Below are positions 33,104 through 42,556 of a stretch of DNA of 64,000 nt, piece after piece (the first letter of the stretch is position 1; every line of letters starts with the position of its first letter). The notes beneath the pieces are model-generated. The model did not search any database. It saw only the letters and a program-made list of their open reading frames with translations, and was not told the origin of the DNA. The position numbers and the translations under genes are program-made. Source of the stretch: JALQTD01 sp965656785 (GTDB lineage: Bacteria > Bacteroidota > Bacteroidia > Flavobacteriales_D > Sanyastnellaceae); the NCBI GenBank assembly GCA_965656785.1, contig CBFHLY010000015.1, forward strand, positions 1 through 64,000, written 5' to 3'.

Positions 33104-35923
33104 ATGCCCAAAGACAACCGAATCCATTCCGTCCTGCTCATCGGGAGCGGCCCGATCGTCATCGGACAAGCCTGTGAATTCGATTACTCGGGGTCCCAAG
33201 CGGCGCGTTCGCTCCGGGAAGAGGGCATTGAAGTCGTCCTGATCAACTCCAATCCCGCGACCATCATGACCGACCCGGTCGTCGCGGACCACGTGTACCT
33301 CGAGCCGTTGGAACCCGCGTCCATCGAGCGCATCCTGAAGGAGCACCCGCAAATCGACGCCGTGTTGCCGACGATGGGAGGCCAAACCGCACTCAACCTC
33401 TGCATCCAGTGCGACGAGATGGGGATTTGGGAAGAGTACGGTGTCCGGATGATCGGGGTGGACATCGCGGCCATCGAAATCACGGAGAACCGCGAGTCGT
33501 TTCGAAAGCTGATGGGCGAAATCGGCGTGCCGATGGCCCCGCAGACGACGGCGAAGAGCTTCCTTGAAGGCAAGGAGGTGGCGCAGCAGTTCGGCTACCC
33601 GCTCTGCATTCGGGCGTCTTACACGCTCGGCGGGGCAGGGGCGGCCGTGGTGCACACGAAGGAGGATTTCGAGGAGGCGTTGACGCGCGGGCTGCATTTG
33701 TCCCCCATCCACGAGGTGATGATCGACAAAGCGGTGCTCGGCTGGAAGGAATACGAGCTGGAGCTGCTGCGCGATTCGAACGACAACGTGACCATCATTT
33801 GTTCCATCGAGAACTTCGACCCGATGGGCATTCACACCGGGGACAGCATCACGGTGGCGCCAGCGATGACGCTCAGCGACACCACGTTCCAGCGAATGCG
33901 GGACATGGCCATCAAGATGATGCGCTCCATCGGCGACTTTGCAGGCGGATGCAACGTGCAATTCGCGGTTTCGCCCGACGAGGCGGAGGACATCATTGCC
34001 ATCGAGATCAACCCGCGGGTGAGCCGGTCGTCGGCCCTCGCTTCGAAGGCCACGGGCTATCCCATCGCGAAGATCGCGGCGAAGTTGGCCATCGGCTACC
34101 ACCTGGATGAGCTTAAGAACCAAATCACCGGGTCGACTTCGGCGATGTTCGAGCCGACGCTCGATTACGTTGTGGTGAAGGTGCCGCGTTGGAACTTCGA
34201 CAAGTTTGCCGGGGCGAACCGCGAGCTGGGCTTGCAGATGAAGGCCGTGGGGGAGGTGATGGCCATCGGGCGGTCTTTCCAGGAGGCGTTGCAGAAGGCT
34301 TGCCAAAGCCTGGAAGTCGGACGGAACGGCCTCGGCGCAGATGGCAAGGAGTTGCGGAGTCAGGATGCGATTTTTGAGAGTTTGGCCCGCCCCAGCTGGA
34401 ACCGCCTGTTCCACATCTACGACGCGTTCAAGCTGGGCATTTCCATGCGGAAGGTGCAGGAACTCACGCGCATCGACAAGTGGTTCTTGAAGCAAATCGA
34501 GGAGCTCGTGACGCTCGAAGGTCGCATCGCCCAGCACTCGTTGGAGTCGCTGCCCGCTGACCTGCTGCGCACGGCGAAACAAAAGGGTTACGCAGACCGT
34601 CAAATCGCCCACTTGGTGCGGGCGAAGGAAAGCGAAGTGCACACCCGGCGTACGGAATTGGGCGTCAAGCGGGTGTTCAAACTCGTGGACACGTGCGCAG
34701 CTGAATTCCCCGCGCTCACGCCGTATTATTATTCGACCTTCGAGGAAGAGAACGAAAGCGTGCGCACGGACAAGAAAAAGGTGGTGGTGCTCGGAAGCGG
34801 TCCCAATCGCATCGGCCAAGGCATCGAGTTCGATTACAGCTGCGTCCACGGGGTGTTGGCGGCCCGTGAGTCGGGCTACGAGACCATCATGATCAACTGC
34901 AACCCGGAGACGGTTTCCACGGATTTCGACACCGCCGATAAGCTCTACTTCGAGCCTGTGTTTTGGGAGCACATTTACGACATCATTTTGCACGAGCAGC
35001 CAGAGGGCGTCATCGTGCAGCTGGGAGGCCAAACCGCACTCAAGCTGGCCGAAAAGCTCGATCGCTACGGCATTCGGATCATCGGGACGTCTTACCGCGC
35101 GCTCGACCTCGCGGAAGACCGCGGCAGCTTTTCGAACTTGCTTCGGGAACTCAACGTGCCCTTCCCCGAGTTCGGCACCGTGGAAACCTCCGAAGAGGCG
35201 GTGGAGGTCAGCCGGCAGCTCGGCTTCCCGCTCCTCGTTCGCCCGTCCTACGTCCTCGGCGGGCAGCGCATGAAGATCGTCATCAACGAAGAGGAACTCG
35301 AGCGCCACGTGGTCGACATCTTCCGCGACATGCCGGACAACAAAGTCCTGCTCGATCACTACCTCGACGGCGCCATCGAATGCGAGGCCGACGCCATTTG
35401 CGACGGCGAAACCGTTCGCATCATCGGCATCATGCAGCACATCGAGCCCGCCGGCATCCACTCCGGGGACAGTTACGCGGTGCTGCCGCCTTACAACTTG
35501 GGCGATTTGGTCATCACCCAAATCGAAGACTACACCCAGCGCATCGCCCTGGCGCTCGAAACCGTCGGCCTCATCAACATCCAATTCGCAGTCAAGGACG
35601 ACCAGGTCTACATCATCGAGGCGAACCCGCGCGCGAGCCGCACGGTGCCCTTCATTGCGAAGGCCTACGGCGAACCCTACGTGAACCACGCGACGAAGGT
35701 GATGCTGGGCGCTGCGAAACTCAGCGACCTGCCGCACAATCCGCAGCTCGAAGGGTACGCAGTGAAGATTCCTGTGTTCTCGTACGAGAAGTTCCCGGAA
35801 GTCAACAAGGAACTGGGGCCGGAAATGAAATCAACGGGTGAGGCCATCCGCTTCATCCCCAACCTGCGTGATCCGTTCTTCCGCAAGGTCTACAGCGAGC
35901 GGAACCTCTACCTGAGCAAGTGA
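33104..35923 (+). CDS. carB: Carbamoyl-phosphate synthase large subunit, short form
   Basis: Makes carbamoyl phosphate for pyrimidine and arginine synthesis together with CarA (not in the window). Both ATP-grasp halves are present: half 1 begins VLLIGSGPIVIGQACEFDYS and has TMGGQTALNL and EINPRVSRSSALASKATGYP; half 2 begins VVVLGSGPNRIGQGIEFDYS and has QLGGQTALKLA and EANPRASRTVPFIAKAYG. The protein ends at 939 residues (FIPNLRDPFFRKVYSERNLYLSK), soon after the second ATP-grasp core. E. coli CarB has about 1073 residues with a C-terminal MGS-like allosteric domain, so that domain is absent, as in other Bacteroidota. The stop overlaps the next ATG (TGATG). Confidence 0.97.
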   Translation: MPKDNRIHSVLLIGSGPIVIGQACEFDYSGSQAARSLREEGIEVVLINSNPATIMTDPVVADHVYLEPLEPASIERILKEHPQIDAVLPTMGGQTALNLCIQCDEMGIWEEYGVRMIGVDIAAIEITENRESFRKLMGEIGVPMAPQTTAKSFLEGKEVAQQFGYPLCIRASYTLGGAGAAVVHTKEDFEEALTRGLHLSPIHEVMIDKAVLGWKEYELELLRDSNDNVTIICSIENFDPMGIHTGDSITVAPAMTLSDTTFQRMRDMAIKMMRSIGDFAGGCNVQFAVSPDEAEDIIAIEINPRVSRSSALASKATGYPIAKIAAKLAIGYHLDELKNQITGSTSAMFEPTLDYVVVKVPRWNFDKFAGANRELGLQMKAVGEVMAIGRSFQEALQKACQSLEVGRNGLGADGKELRSQDAIFESLARPSWNRLFHIYDAFKLGISMRKVQELTRIDKWFLKQIEELVTLEGRIAQHSLESLPADLLRTAKQKGYADRQIAHLVRAKESEVHTRRTELGVKRVFKLVDTCAAEFPALTPYYYSTFEEENESVRTDKKKVVVLGSGPNRIGQGIEFDYSCVHGVLAARESGYETIMINCNPETVSTDFDTADKLYFEPVFWEHIYDIILHEQPEGVIVQLGGQTALKLAEKLDRYGIRIIGTSYRALDLAEDRGSFSNLLRELNVPFPEFGTVETSEEAVEVSRQLGFPLLVRPSYVLGGQRMKIVINEEELERHVVDIFRDMPDNKVLLDHYLDGAIECEADAICDGETVRIIGIMQHIEPAGIHSGDSYAVLPPYNLGDLVITQIEDYTQRIALALETVGLINIQFAVKDDQVYIIEANPRASRTVPFIAKAYGEPYVNHATKVMLGAAKLSDLPHNPQLEGYAVKIPVFSYEKFPEVNKELGPEMKSTGEAIRFIPNLRDPFFRKVYSERNLYLSK

Positions 35924-36099
35924 TGGGGTTGCTGCGCTACATCGTTGGGGCCATCGTGGTGTGGTTCGTTTGGCGGGCGCTCGACCGGTTGCTCGGTGGC
36001 GGCCGTCGGGGGCAGCAGGAAGTGCCGCGTCGGAGGAAACAGCGACCGGACGATGAGCGGTTGGGGGAATACGTGGACTACGAGGAAATCGACGATTGA
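35923..36099 (+). CDS. Small membrane protein, DUF4834-like
   Basis: A 58-residue ORF whose ATG overlaps the carB stop (TGATG). It has one hydrophobic segment at residues 4-20 (LRYIVGAIVVWFVWRAL), then a basic Gly/Arg/Lys stretch and an acidic end with GEYVDYEEIDD. Hydrophobic helix, basic linker and acidic end with a conserved tyrosine-rich motif is the layout of the DUF4834 family, which in Bacteroidota typically precedes a YfhO gene, as here (47 bp upstream of it). Function unknown. Confidence 0.72.
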   Translation: MGLLRYIVGAIVVWFVWRALDRLLGGGRRGQQEVPRRRKQRPDDERLGEYVDYEEIDD

Positions 36100-36146
36100 G
36101 GTCAACCTTGCTCGAATTCCCATTATTTTCGACGGAAATTTGGGAC

Positions 36147-38822
36147 ATGGCTTGGAAGAAATTGAAACTGGATTGGAAGAGGGTGGCGTGGCACGCAGGC
36201 GTCATCCTTTTTTATTTGGCGGTGACCAACGGATTGTATGGGTTGTACCACGATGGCTACCAACTGCAGCAACAGGACATCGTGCAGTTCAAAGGCATGG
36301 CCCATGAGCGTGCGGCTTATGCAACCCTCACAGAGGAGGAATTGGGCTGGACGAATTCGATGTTTGGCGGCATGCCTACGTATCAGGTAGGCGGCAGTTC
36401 GGATGGGTTCAATTGGGCCAACGCTATAAAAAAAGCGCTCAGTAAATTCTTCGGAGCGCCCCAAATTTCAACCATGATGTTGGGCATGATTGGGGCGTAC
36501 CTGCTCGCATTGGCCTTGGGGCTAGCTCCTTGGTGGGCGGCGACTGCAGGGGTGGCGTTCGGATTGAGTACGGTCGGCATCTTGTACTTCGGAGCGGGCC
36601 ACAATTCCAAGGTCCACGCCATCTACCTCATGCCCGGTGTGGTCGCGGGGGTCGTCATGGCCTATCGCGGGAAGCTGTGGTTGGGGCTGTTCTTTACTGT
36701 GTTCTTCACGTCCTTGCACTTGGTGGCAGACCACTATCAAATGACCTATTACTTGTTGATGCTGCTGGCGGCCATTGCCATCACCTGGGGCATCCATTCG
36801 TTCCGAGCGGGCGAAATGAAGCGTTTTGTGCAGGTGAGTTTGCTGCTGGTGCTTGCTGGCGGCAGTGCGGCCCTTCCCAGCGTTTTGGGCATCTTGAATA
36901 CCCAGCAGTATTCGAAGTACACCACCCGGGGTGAAGCCATCGTCGAATACGAGGAGGACGGTTCGCTCATTGGGACGAATGGAGAAGCATTGGAAGCGGA
37001 GGAACTCATGGGGGGACAAGCAGGCCAAAACAGCGGGGAAGGACTCGGCCGCGATTACATCCTGGAATACAGCATGTCGCCGATGGAGTGGCTGGCGGTG
37101 ATGTGCCCCAATTTCAAGGGAGGTGCAGAAGTGGTGAATGCTACTTACCAAGGGCAGCGTTTGACCATTCCGGTGTATTGGGGCGAGCAGAAGTATTCGG
37201 CCGGGGCTTTCTATTTCGGGGTCCTCATCATGGCTTTTTTCTTCGCTTTCTTGTTCTTGGGGGGGCACTGGTTGCGCTGGCCGTTTGCCGCGATGACGCT
37301 GTTAGCCATTTTGTTGAGTTGGCGTCAGGTCACCTTTTTCACGGAAGTGTTTTTGGAGTACGTCCCCTTGTTCAACAAGTTCCGAGACACGAAAATGATG
37401 CTGGTGGTTGTCCAAACCATCGCTGGTGCAGGGGCGCTCTTGATGCTCAAGCAACTCGCGGATTGGGGGAAGGCGCGGGCTGAGGGCTCGTTGGTGGGGG
37501 GCGAGTGGAAGTCCGTTCGGAATCGCGTGGGGCTCGTCTTCGGAGGAATGATGGTCGTCTTTTTGGCTTTTTATGCGTTGCCAGATGCCTTCCTCGGATT
37601 CGCTCCTGAGCTTCGTGAAGACATGTTGAGCCAAATGGATTCGAACTATGTGCATGCGCTTCGTTTAGAGGTATTCCGCGCGGACGTGTTGCGGACGCTT
37701 GGCTTGTTGCTTTTGGCTTTCATCATGGCGGCTGTTCTGCTTCATGGAAAGTTGAATACCAAATACGTCGCCGTAGCCTTCTTAGCAGTCACCACCTGGG
37801 ATCTCTCGAATGTGGACTCCCGTTACCACAGCAACGACGTCAGCCCGGGACAGCGCAGCAGCTGGGTTGCGGATGCGGATTACATGTTCCCGTTCCGCCC
37901 CAAGCCTGTCCATCGGAAAATCATGGCCGCAGAGCGTCCATCGGGCGAAGCGTTCGAGTCGGTTAGGTCCACCTTGTTCGAGTATTACAAGAGCGTCTTC
38001 CCGCGTCGATTGCGACCGGAAGACACGGAGCTGCTGAACGAAATCGCGTCGTTAGAAGCCTTGCGCGCTGAGGGGGATCCATTCCGCGTGGTGAAATTCG
38101 ACAACCCGTACATCGATGCCGAGACGTCGTATTTCTTCCAATCCATAGGGGGGTACCACGGAGCCAAGCTCCAGCGCTACCAGGACTACATGGAGGTCAT
38201 CTTGTCACGCGACCGCAGCGTCCTGCAAGCTTCGGCGAAGGCGCAGCGCGTGCAAGAAGGGCTTGAGAACATGTGGGGGCACCGCATGCTGAACACGCGT
38301 TACCTCATCCTCTCGAATGAAGACGTTCTGGAGCTTCCACCGGGTCCGGGTCCAGCTTGGTTCGTTCAAGAGGTGACTTGGGCTGCGAACAGCAACGATG
38401 AAGCGTTGAAGACTCGACAGGTCGACTCATTTGACGAGGCGGTGGTGCCGGAAGCGCACCGAGATTTGATTCCGCACCTGGGCCCTACTGGCGCACACGA
38501 TGTGCAGTGCCTCAAGCACGACTCGCAATACATCGAATACCAGGTGTCGTCCGAGCAAGGGGGCTTGTTGGTTTGTTCTGAGGTGTATTACCCCATCGGG
38601 TGGAAGGCATACATCGATGGGGAACCAGCGGACATCGTGCGGGCGAATTTCTTGTTCCGCGCTGTTTCTATACCTCCGGGAGCTCACCGCGTGGAGTTGC
38701 AGTTCGAAGACAGTTCAAATTCCAAGCAAGTGCTTGCTTCGGCGGGTGGGGTGGTTTCGTTGATCTTTTTGCTGTTCGCATTGGTTTGGTCTTTCCGTGA
38801 GGACCAAAGAACCGCTGCATGA
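36147..38822 (+). CDS. YfhO-family polytopic membrane protein
   Basis: An 891-residue integral membrane protein with about 12-13 transmembrane helices in the first two thirds and one near the C-terminus, plus a large periplasmic soluble part (about residues 580-860). Features of the YfhO family include an early luminal motif DIVQFKGMAHERAAY followed by TNSMFGGMPTYQ, and a C-terminal beta-domain ending near EVYYPIGWKAYIDGE. The family is GT-C-like; in Gram-positives a member glycosylates lipoteichoic acid, while the Bacteroidota role is not established. I start at MAWKKLKLDWKR (36147); a -7-like box TATTTTCG (36124-36131) lies 15 nt upstream. The stop overlaps the next gene (ATGA). Confidence 0.88.
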   Translation: MAWKKLKLDWKRVAWHAGVILFYLAVTNGLYGLYHDGYQLQQQDIVQFKGMAHERAAYATLTEEELGWTNSMFGGMPTYQVGGSSDGFNWANAIKKALSKFFGAPQISTMMLGMIGAYLLALALGLAPWWAATAGVAFGLSTVGILYFGAGHNSKVHAIYLMPGVVAGVVMAYRGKLWLGLFFTVFFTSLHLVADHYQMTYYLLMLLAAIAITWGIHSFRAGEMKRFVQVSLLLVLAGGSAALPSVLGILNTQQYSKYTTRGEAIVEYEEDGSLIGTNGEALEAEELMGGQAGQNSGEGLGRDYILEYSMSPMEWLAVMCPNFKGGAEVVNATYQGQRLTIPVYWGEQKYSAGAFYFGVLIMAFFFAFLFLGGHWLRWPFAAMTLLAILLSWRQVTFFTEVFLEYVPLFNKFRDTKMMLVVVQTIAGAGALLMLKQLADWGKARAEGSLVGGEWKSVRNRVGLVFGGMMVVFLAFYALPDAFLGFAPELREDMLSQMDSNYVHALRLEVFRADVLRTLGLLLLAFIMAAVLLHGKLNTKYVAVAFLAVTTWDLSNVDSRYHSNDVSPGQRSSWVADADYMFPFRPKPVHRKIMAAERPSGEAFESVRSTLFEYYKSVFPRRLRPEDTELLNEIASLEALRAEGDPFRVVKFDNPYIDAETSYFFQSIGGYHGAKLQRYQDYMEVILSRDRSVLQASAKAQRVQEGLENMWGHRMLNTRYLILSNEDVLELPPGPGPAWFVQEVTWAANSNDEALKTRQVDSFDEAVVPEAHRDLIPHLGPTGAHDVQCLKHDSQYIEYQVSSEQGGLLVCSEVYYPIGWKAYIDGEPADIVRANFLFRAVSIPPGAHRVELQFEDSSNSKQVLASAGGVVSLIFLLFALVWSFREDQRTAA

Positions 38823-40066
38823 AGCCATACGAGGACTGGTGGGTTGAGGACGTTTCAAGCTGGGGGGTGAGCGAGTGGTCGGCTTGGGATCGACTTGCTC
38901 AGTCGGACCCGGAGAACTCGTTTTTTCTGGATTCCCGATCCGTGCAAGCCCTGTTTGAGGACCGCGATCGCGTGGTGCGCGCCGTGGTGTGGCATGAGCA
39001 TGCAGGTCGTGCTCCCGAACAGTGGCTGGGGGTGGCCGTGGTGGAAGACACATGGGCCGAGAGCCACCGCTTGGAGAAGCACTTGGCCAGTGGGGCGGGC
39101 TGGTTTGCGGGGCTTTCACGATTGATGCACGGGCGCAAGGGCGTCCTTCGGTTTCCCGTGCGGGTGATGGGAAGTGTGCTCGGTTCCGGGGGGCATGCGT
39201 ACCGATTTGGAACGAGCGTCCCTGCGGAGCAGCGCCGAGTCATGGTGGGCGAAACGCTGCAGCGCTCCCTCCGCGCCGCTCCAGGGCCGTTGAAGCCGCG
39301 GGTGGTGCTCGTGAAGGACTTCCCGAAGGCGGACCCCGAGGAGCGCATCGGCGGCGCCTCCAATTGGCTTCCGAATTGGGTGGATTTGGAATTCGATCCC
39401 ATCATGCAGCTTTCGCTCAATCCGGAATGGAATTCGCTCGACGATTACCTTGGCGAACTGCGCACGAAGTCCCGCACGAAAGTCAAGCGCATCCTCGCTT
39501 GCTCCGAGGGGTGTTCGATTCAGTCCTTGTCCCTGACCGAGTTGGAAGCCCAAATCGACGAGATCCACTCCCTCTACGGTCAGGTCTATGGCGAAGCCAG
39601 TTTTCGGCTCGGAACGCTCATGCCGAAAGACCTCATTGAGGCCAAGCGTTCTTGGGGAGATCGGTTTCGGGTGGAGGTCATCCGCCACAACGACCGCACG
39701 GTGGCGTTCTACTGCGGTTACCAGACCGCCACTACGGTGGAAGCTTTTTTCGTCGGTTTTCACCGCGGGTTAAACCGCGACTTGAGTTTGTACCAACGCA
39801 TGCTCATTGAGTTCATCCGATGGGGCATTGAGGCGGGCGTGCAGTACGTGGTGATGGGCCGAACCGCCCTCGACATCAAGTCGTCCATCGGGGCCTTGCC
39901 GGAGTCGTGGTACTGCTCGGTTTGGTTCAAGAATCCGGCCATACATCGCGGGGTCCGGCTGGTTGCCCGCCGATCGTGGCCGCGTTACGCCTCGTTGAAG
40001 CGCCCGTGGAAATTGGACGCCTACCCGGTGACGCACCAGCCTCCCGCCAAGGGGAAGTGGATGTGA
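38819..40066 (+). CDS. FemAB/GNAT-like acyl- or aminoacyl-transferase
   Basis: A 415-residue soluble protein. The C-terminal half (about 215-370) resembles the GNAT fold of FemAB-like or Acetyltransf_6 proteins: YLGELRTKSRTKVKRIL, the central RVEVIRHNDRTVAFYCGYQTATTVEAFFVGFHRGLNRDLSLYQRML block, and GVQYVVMGRTALDIKSSIGA. Members modify peptidoglycan, polysaccharide or lipid precursors, but no specific substrate can be assigned here. It overlaps the YfhO gene by 4 bp (ATGA), so the two are probably co-expressed for envelope synthesis. It converges with the outer-membrane barrel gene with a 3-bp gap and no visible terminator. Confidence 0.7.
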   Translation: MKPYEDWWVEDVSSWGVSEWSAWDRLAQSDPENSFFLDSRSVQALFEDRDRVVRAVVWHEHAGRAPEQWLGVAVVEDTWAESHRLEKHLASGAGWFAGLSRLMHGRKGVLRFPVRVMGSVLGSGGHAYRFGTSVPAEQRRVMVGETLQRSLRAAPGPLKPRVVLVKDFPKADPEERIGGASNWLPNWVDLEFDPIMQLSLNPEWNSLDDYLGELRTKSRTKVKRILACSEGCSIQSLSLTELEAQIDEIHSLYGQVYGEASFRLGTLMPKDLIEAKRSWGDRFRVEVIRHNDRTVAFYCGYQTATTVEAFFVGFHRGLNRDLSLYQRMLIEFIRWGIEAGVQYVVMGRTALDIKSSIGALPESWYCSVWFKNPAIHRGVRLVARRSWPRYASLKRPWKLDAYPVTHQPPAKGKWM

Positions 40067-40069
40067 CCC

Positions 40070-42523
40070 TCAGAATTCACCGCCGCCGAAGTCGCCACCG
40101 CCGCCACCGCCGCTGCCACGGCCTCGCCGCCCCTCTTCCAGCTTCCCGAAACTCCATCGCAGGTCGACGTAAGCGAACCGCGATTGGCGCTTGTGAATGG
40201 ATTCCTGGTGAAAGTCGGCCAGGTCGATGGCGTAGGACCACTCCCGCGTGTCGAACACGTCACTTACGCGCAGGGCCAAGCTCAGGCGGCGATCGAACAG
40301 GGTGCGCTGGACCGCGACATCGACCGATTGCATGCCGTTGAAGCGACCTTGTGGGGTGACGCTGGCGCCGCGGTGCCGCCCGTTGATTTGGCCTTTCCAC
40401 TCCTTGCCCAACGCCAAATTCGCATACACGCTCAAATTGTACGTCCACCCCTGCGCGTTCGTCGCCGCCTCCAAATCGCCCGCATCATTCGCCAAATGGT
40501 ACACGTCCCCGGTCAAGCGCACCGAACTCGCCTTCCACAGCGGCGCGGACAGGATGACTTCGAGGCCTTCGTCGTGCCGGCTGGACAGGTTGATGAAGCT
40601 CGACTGGCGCACTCCGTTCTCGTCGATGGTGCTGTAGTACCGGATGACGTCGGTGGTGCGTTTGTGGAACAATGCGGTGGAAATGGACCACCGGTCGCGC
40701 GTCCACAACCGGTTGACTTCGAACGAATGCGTGTATTCCGGCCGCAATTCGGGGTTGCCGGTCCGAACATTGAACGCATCCGAGTCGTCCACGTAAGGAT
40801 TCACCTGCCGTCCGCGAGGCCGGTTCACCCGGCGGCTGTAGCTGAGGGACCACGTGGTGCGGTCGTCCGCCTCGTAGGAAAGGCTCGCTGAAGGGTACCA
40901 CGAGAAGTAGTCGTTTCGGAAGGGGACGGCGTTCGGGCCCGAAAGCTGTGCGCGGGTGAATGCTTGTTCGAGCCGGCTGCCGATTTGGGCTCCCCAAGCG
41001 CCCCAATCCTGGCCCCACGTGCCGTAAACCGCGTGCACGTCTTCCCGGTAATTGAACGTGTAGTCCACCGTGTCTCGGCCCCACGGGAAGTACAGCCCGC
41101 CCACATACGTGGTGCTGTCCGATTCGATGTACGTGAATTGGGACGACTGGTCGCTGAGGTTCGACTTCCAGCCGAGTTCGAGTTTCCCGGATTCAGGCAG
41201 CGGGCGGACGTAATCGATGGCGAGGACTTGCCGCACGTTGTGCGTGAGTTGGTCATTGAGGTCGTCGAATGCCAACGTGGGAGTCTCGGTGTTTTCTTCG
41301 TGGATGTCCTGGTTCGAATCGCCGAGGCTTTCCGACCACCGGAGCGTCGTTTCGAAGGCGTGCTGCGAGTTGCCGTCGAAGACCTTGCGGAAACCGCCGT
41401 CGAGGTCCCATCCGCGTTGCACGCCGGTTTCGTAGTTGAACCGTACCGTGTTCGCCTCGGTTTCGCCCCAAACCAATGCGTTCGTCCGGGACTCGAACTC
41501 GTCCTCCGATGCCCGGTTGAAGTTGCTGCTCAACGACCACGTCGTCCCTTCGCTGGGTGTCCATTCTACGCCCACGCGCCCGCCGATGGACAAGTCGATG
41601 TCGTTGCCGCCCCGCACCTGCTTGAGGGTTTGAAGGCTGTCGTAGAGCACCTGTTCGCGCAGGATCGAACCTGCGGCGTACCGGTTTCGGCGGTTGGCGG
41701 AAAGGCTGGAGAAGACGCTCCAATTCGCATCGCGGTAATTCAGCGACGCGCTGCTCGAGAGGTTGCCGGCCGTGGCAGGGGTCACTTGGATCGTGCCGTT
41801 GAAGCCCGCGAGCTTGTTCTTCTTGAGGACGATGTTGAGGATGCCCGCCATGCCGTCGGGATCGTAGCGGGCGGAAGGGTTGGTGATGATTTCGACCCGG
41901 TCGATGGTCTGTGAAGGGATTTGGGCCAAAAACGCTTGGCCCGCCGCACCGCTCAACCCCGAAGGCCGCCCGTCGATGAGGATTTGCACGTTGGAACTTC
42001 CACGGAGGGAGACGTTCCCATCCAAGTCCACGTCCACGCTCGGGACCCGGGTGAGCAACTCCGAAGCGTTCGCTCCGGCCGATGTCAAATCGCTCCCGAC
42101 ATGAAACACCCGCCGGTCGATGAGCATCTCCATGGTGCTCTGTTCCGCCACGACCTCGGCCTCGTCCAGCGCTTCCACGGAAGGTTCGAGAACGATGTTG
42201 CCCAAGTCCTTTCGCTGCGGGCCTTGCGGACCCAACCCAAAGGGCTCCGATGTCCACGTGCCGTACCCGATGAAGCTGATGGTGCACCAGTACCGGCCGC
42301 GACCCACGCCGGTGATTTCGAAGGTGCCGTCGGCGTTCGCGAGGGCCCCGCCTGCGATGGAGCTGTCCCGCGCTGCGTAGAGGGCGGCTGACGCGAACGG
42401 TACGGATTGGCCCGTCAGCGCATCGGTGACGCGCCCGACCACCACCCCTGTGCCTTGTGCGCGAAGGAACACCGAAGCACCGAATAGGAGGGACGTGAGA
42501 ACGACGAGGCGAATGGGGTGCAT
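40070..42523 (-). CDS. TonB-dependent-receptor-like outer-membrane beta-barrel protein
   Basis: An 817-residue outer-membrane protein: signal peptide (about 1-23, ending FLRAQ), a carboxypeptidase-regulatory-like domain (25-115; VVGRVTDALTGQSVPFASAAL), a plug domain (ELLTRVPSVDVDLDGNVSLRG, NVQILIDGRPSGLSG, IDRVEIITNPSARYDPDGMAGILNIVL) and an outer_membrane_beta-barrel C-terminal part. The normal barrel end (FAYVDLRWSFGK) is followed by a Gly/Arg-rich tail of about 25 residues (GRGSGGGGGGDFGGGEF), so the last strand is not at the C-terminus. The substrate is unknown; members of this group are often linked to metal or peptide responses. No riboswitch or regulator is adjacent. Confidence 0.88.
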   Translation of the reverse strand: MHPIRLVVLTSLLFGASVFLRAQGTGVVVGRVTDALTGQSVPFASAALYAARDSSIAGGALANADGTFEITGVGRGRYWCTISFIGYGTWTSEPFGLGPQGPQRKDLGNIVLEPSVEALDEAEVVAEQSTMEMLIDRRVFHVGSDLTSAGANASELLTRVPSVDVDLDGNVSLRGSSNVQILIDGRPSGLSGAAGQAFLAQIPSQTIDRVEIITNPSARYDPDGMAGILNIVLKKNKLAGFNGTIQVTPATAGNLSSSASLNYRDANWSVFSSLSANRRNRYAAGSILREQVLYDSLQTLKQVRGGNDIDLSIGGRVGVEWTPSEGTTWSLSSNFNRASEDEFESRTNALVWGETEANTVRFNYETGVQRGWDLDGGFRKVFDGNSQHAFETTLRWSESLGDSNQDIHEENTETPTLAFDDLNDQLTHNVRQVLAIDYVRPLPESGKLELGWKSNLSDQSSQFTYIESDSTTYVGGLYFPWGRDTVDYTFNYREDVHAVYGTWGQDWGAWGAQIGSRLEQAFTRAQLSGPNAVPFRNDYFSWYPSASLSYEADDRTTWSLSYSRRVNRPRGRQVNPYVDDSDAFNVRTGNPELRPEYTHSFEVNRLWTRDRWSISTALFHKRTTDVIRYYSTIDENGVRQSSFINLSSRHDEGLEVILSAPLWKASSVRLTGDVYHLANDAGDLEAATNAQGWTYNLSVYANLALGKEWKGQINGRHRGASVTPQGRFNGMQSVDVAVQRTLFDRRLSLALRVSDVFDTREWSYAIDLADFHQESIHKRQSRFAYVDLRWSFGKLEEGRRGRGSGGGGGGDFGGGEF

Positions 42524-42556
42524 GCAGATGATTTGGAACCGCTAAGTTCGCACCAT

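Noticed and set aside
33023..35737. 904-codon open frame antisense to carB
   Set aside because: A shadow of a GC-rich real gene. Its translation is rich in His/Arg/Val/Asp with no recognisable domain, while the + strand reads as an unmistakable CarB.
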